Positions 6,632 to 7,788 of a DNA stretch of 7,788 bases are shown in pieces. A program made the position numbers and the translations under genes. The stretch covers positions 1-7,788 of the forward strand of contig JAISVE010000009.1 in the NCBI GenBank assembly GCA_031271725.1. The letters are read 5' to 3'. The number at the start of each line of letters is the position of its first letter. The first letter of the stretch is position 1. The notes beneath the pieces were generated by a model that ran no database searches, was not told where the DNA came from, and was given only the letters and a program-made list of their open reading frames with translations. The DNA is from Bacteroidales bacterium. Its GTDB lineage: Bacteria > Bacteroidota > Bacteroidia > Bacteroidales > P3.

Positions 6632-7788
6632 TCAGGAATTCCACTGACCGGAAAATAATGTAGCATAAACACCTTTTTGCTCAATCAACTCCCGGTGAGT
6701 TCCTGTCTGTACAATCCTGCCTTTTTCCATTACTGCAATTATATCCGCATCAACAATTGTTGAAAGACGGTGGGCGATAACAATAGAAGTCCTGTCCTTC
6801 ATAAGTACCGACAACGCTTCCTGCACCTGCTTTTCCGCAATGTTGTCGAGCGATGAAGTTGCTTCGTCCAAAATCAATATCGGAGCATTGCGGAGTATAG
6901 CCCTTGCAATAACAATACGCTGCCTTTCGCCTCCTGAGATACGCGCACCTGCATCGCCTGTAATGGTCTGATAGCCCTTGGGCAGAGATATTATAAAGTC
7001 GTGGATTTTCGCCTTTCTTGCTGCTTCAACAACCTCCTCAAAAGCCGCTTCCGTATTGCCGAAACGTATATTGTTTTCTATAGTATCATTCCAAACAAAA
7101 GGCATTTGCGACACATATCCGAAAAGTTCTCTAATGCTTTCCGGATTGATATTTTGTATATCTTGCCCATCTATAAGAATTTTGCCTTCAGATAGAGGGT
7201 AAAAGCGCATTATAAGGTCGGCGACAGTTGTTTTGCCAGCCCCTGAAAAGCCCACAAGGGCAACAGTTTTTCCTTTAGGGATTGTAAGAGAAAAATTTTT
7301 GATAGCGTATTCGTCCGAGCCGTTATATTTGAAAGAAATGTTGTCGAATGTGATTGTCGAGTTGAATGTAATAATATTGTTTAATGTTGTGCCATCGTCA
7401 GGAAGTTCTAAAACCTCAAATTTCGAGGCACGCGAACGTTGAGGCGAAGGAGCGTACTTAACGTGACCGAGCCGTGAGTGATGCGTAACATGGAAATTTG
7501 AAGAATCCACAACTTCCGAGATTCTTTCTAACGCGGCGCAGCCCTTTTGAATATTATAAAAAGCAGTAACAACCGCCTTTGTGGGTGCAATAAGACGGAT
7601 AAAAAGCAGCAGAAACAATACCATAATATCGGCAGACATCTCTCCCTGTAAAACTTCTATTCCACCATAAAGAATAACAGGTAAGACCGCAATTACCGAA
7701 AGGAACTCCGTCATAGGTGCAGCTAAATCCCTCAAAAAATAAATTTTATTCTGCCTCTTTGTGTATAAACGATTTTTTTTCTTGAAAA
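6632..7788 (-). CDS. ABC exporter, fused membrane and ATPase domains (3' part, 5' end beyond window)
   Basis: The C-terminal 384 residues of an MsbA/lipid-exporter-like ABC transporter half. The reading frame is open to the right edge, so the gene continues off the window; the TTG at 7733-7735 is internal, because the family segment KIYFLRDLAAPMTEF runs across it. The visible part has the end of the transmembrane domain (two membrane segments, about 28-41 and 50-66), then the ATPase domain. ATPase motifs in visible-fragment numbering are Walker A GFSGAGKTT (179-187), Q-loop YVSQ (224-227), signature ISGGERQR (283-290; Glu replaces the usual Gln), Walker B ILILDE (303-308), D-loop SSLD and switch H339 in IAHRLST. 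The ATPase looks functional. The linker before it carries about 30-40 extra residues with odd composition (about 98-137). The substrate is unknown: lipid, peptide or drug are all possible. Such proteins act as dimers in the inner membrane. Confidence 0.93.
   Translation of the reverse strand, partial: FKKKNRLYTKRQNKIYFLRDLAAPMTEFLSVIAVLPVILYGGIEVLQGEMSADIMVLFLLLFIRLIAPTKAVVTAFYNIQKGCAALERISEVVDSSNFHVTHHSRLGHVKYAPSPQRSRASKFEVLELPDDGTTLNNIITFNSTITFDNISFKYNGSDEYAIKNFSLTIPKGKTVALVGFSGAGKTTVADLIMRFYPLSEGKILIDGQDIQNINPESIRELFGYVSQMPFVWNDTIENNIRFGNTEAAFEEVVEAARKAKIHDFIISLPKGYQTITGDAGARISGGERQRIVIARAILRNAPILILDEATSSLDNIAEKQVQEALSVLMKDRTSIVIAHRLSTIVDADIIAVMEKGRIVQTGTHRELIEQKGVYATLFSGQWNS
7416..7501. 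repeat. GC-richer in-frame insert with partial inverted repeat ends inside the ABC exporter gene
   Basis: TCAAATTTC at 7416-7424 and its exact reverse complement GAAATTTGA at 7493-7501 enclose a segment that is roughly 55% G+C by hand count, against a visibly AT-richer surrounding. With a one-base offset, a further ACGC/GCGT match continues inward, so an imperfect stem is possible. On the coding strand it is translated as an Arg/His/Ser/Pro-rich peptide including VTHHSRLGHVKYAPSPQR, unlike normal linkers of this transporter family. The extra peptide continues past the inverted repeat to about 7376. The sequence facts are direct; that it is a mobile or repeat-derived element is inferred. Confidence 0.4.

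Noticed and set aside
6621..6642. GGAATT / AATTCC inverted repeat at the end of the ABC exporter gene as a terminator
   Set aside because: The stem is only 6 AT-rich pairs with a 10-base loop and no T run on the minus strand.
7733..7735. TTG as the start of the ABC transporter gene
   Set aside because: The frame stays open to the right edge and the upstream codons continue the typical transmembrane-domain sequence, so the gene is cut by the window, not started here.

Overview
The window looks like a stretch of chromosome from a member of the Bacteroidota or a close relative. The reasons are a TAnnTTTG-type promoter before the first gene, leaders without a Shine-Dalgarno sequence, a topoisomerase I with no cysteines and a lysine/alanine-rich tail, and a phosphofructokinase with the DLYGTDNTIGYDTALNT segment typical of that phylum. 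Codon use is moderately AT-rich and the standard bacterial code fits throughout. The window is almost fully coding: no gene-free stretch reaches 300 bases. I see no tRNA, rRNA, CRISPR array or complete insertion sequence.

Plus strand, 69-5431: four genes in a row. They are topA (DNA topoisomerase I), pfkA (6-phosphofructokinase, beginning 4 bases after the topA stop), a ROK-family glucokinase (40-base gap) and a probably exported formylglycine-generating-enzyme-like (SUMF1-fold) protein (45-base gap). Glucokinase makes glucose 6-phosphate and PfkA commits fructose 6-phosphate to glycolysis, so the middle pair supplies two of the ATP-dependent kinases of upper glycolysis. topA and pfkA are very probably co-transcribed.

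Minus strand, 5448-7788: an M20D-type amidohydrolase, preceded in its own transcription direction by the 3' part of an ABC exporter (fused membrane and ATPase domains) whose gene runs off the right edge. The two may be co-transcribed (38-base gap). The two gene blocks converge with only 16 bases between stop codons.

Most of the window is ordinary. The point most worth following is a GC-richer insert of about 85-125 bp, bounded in part by a 9-bp inverted repeat. It lies in frame in the linker between the membrane and ATPase domains of the ABC exporter and looks like a small repeat element that became coding. Two residue-level oddities also merit checking: PfkA has Ile where the family has a fructose-6-phosphate-binding Arg, and the SUMF1-fold protein has only one of the two active-site cysteines of classical formylglycine-generating enzymes.
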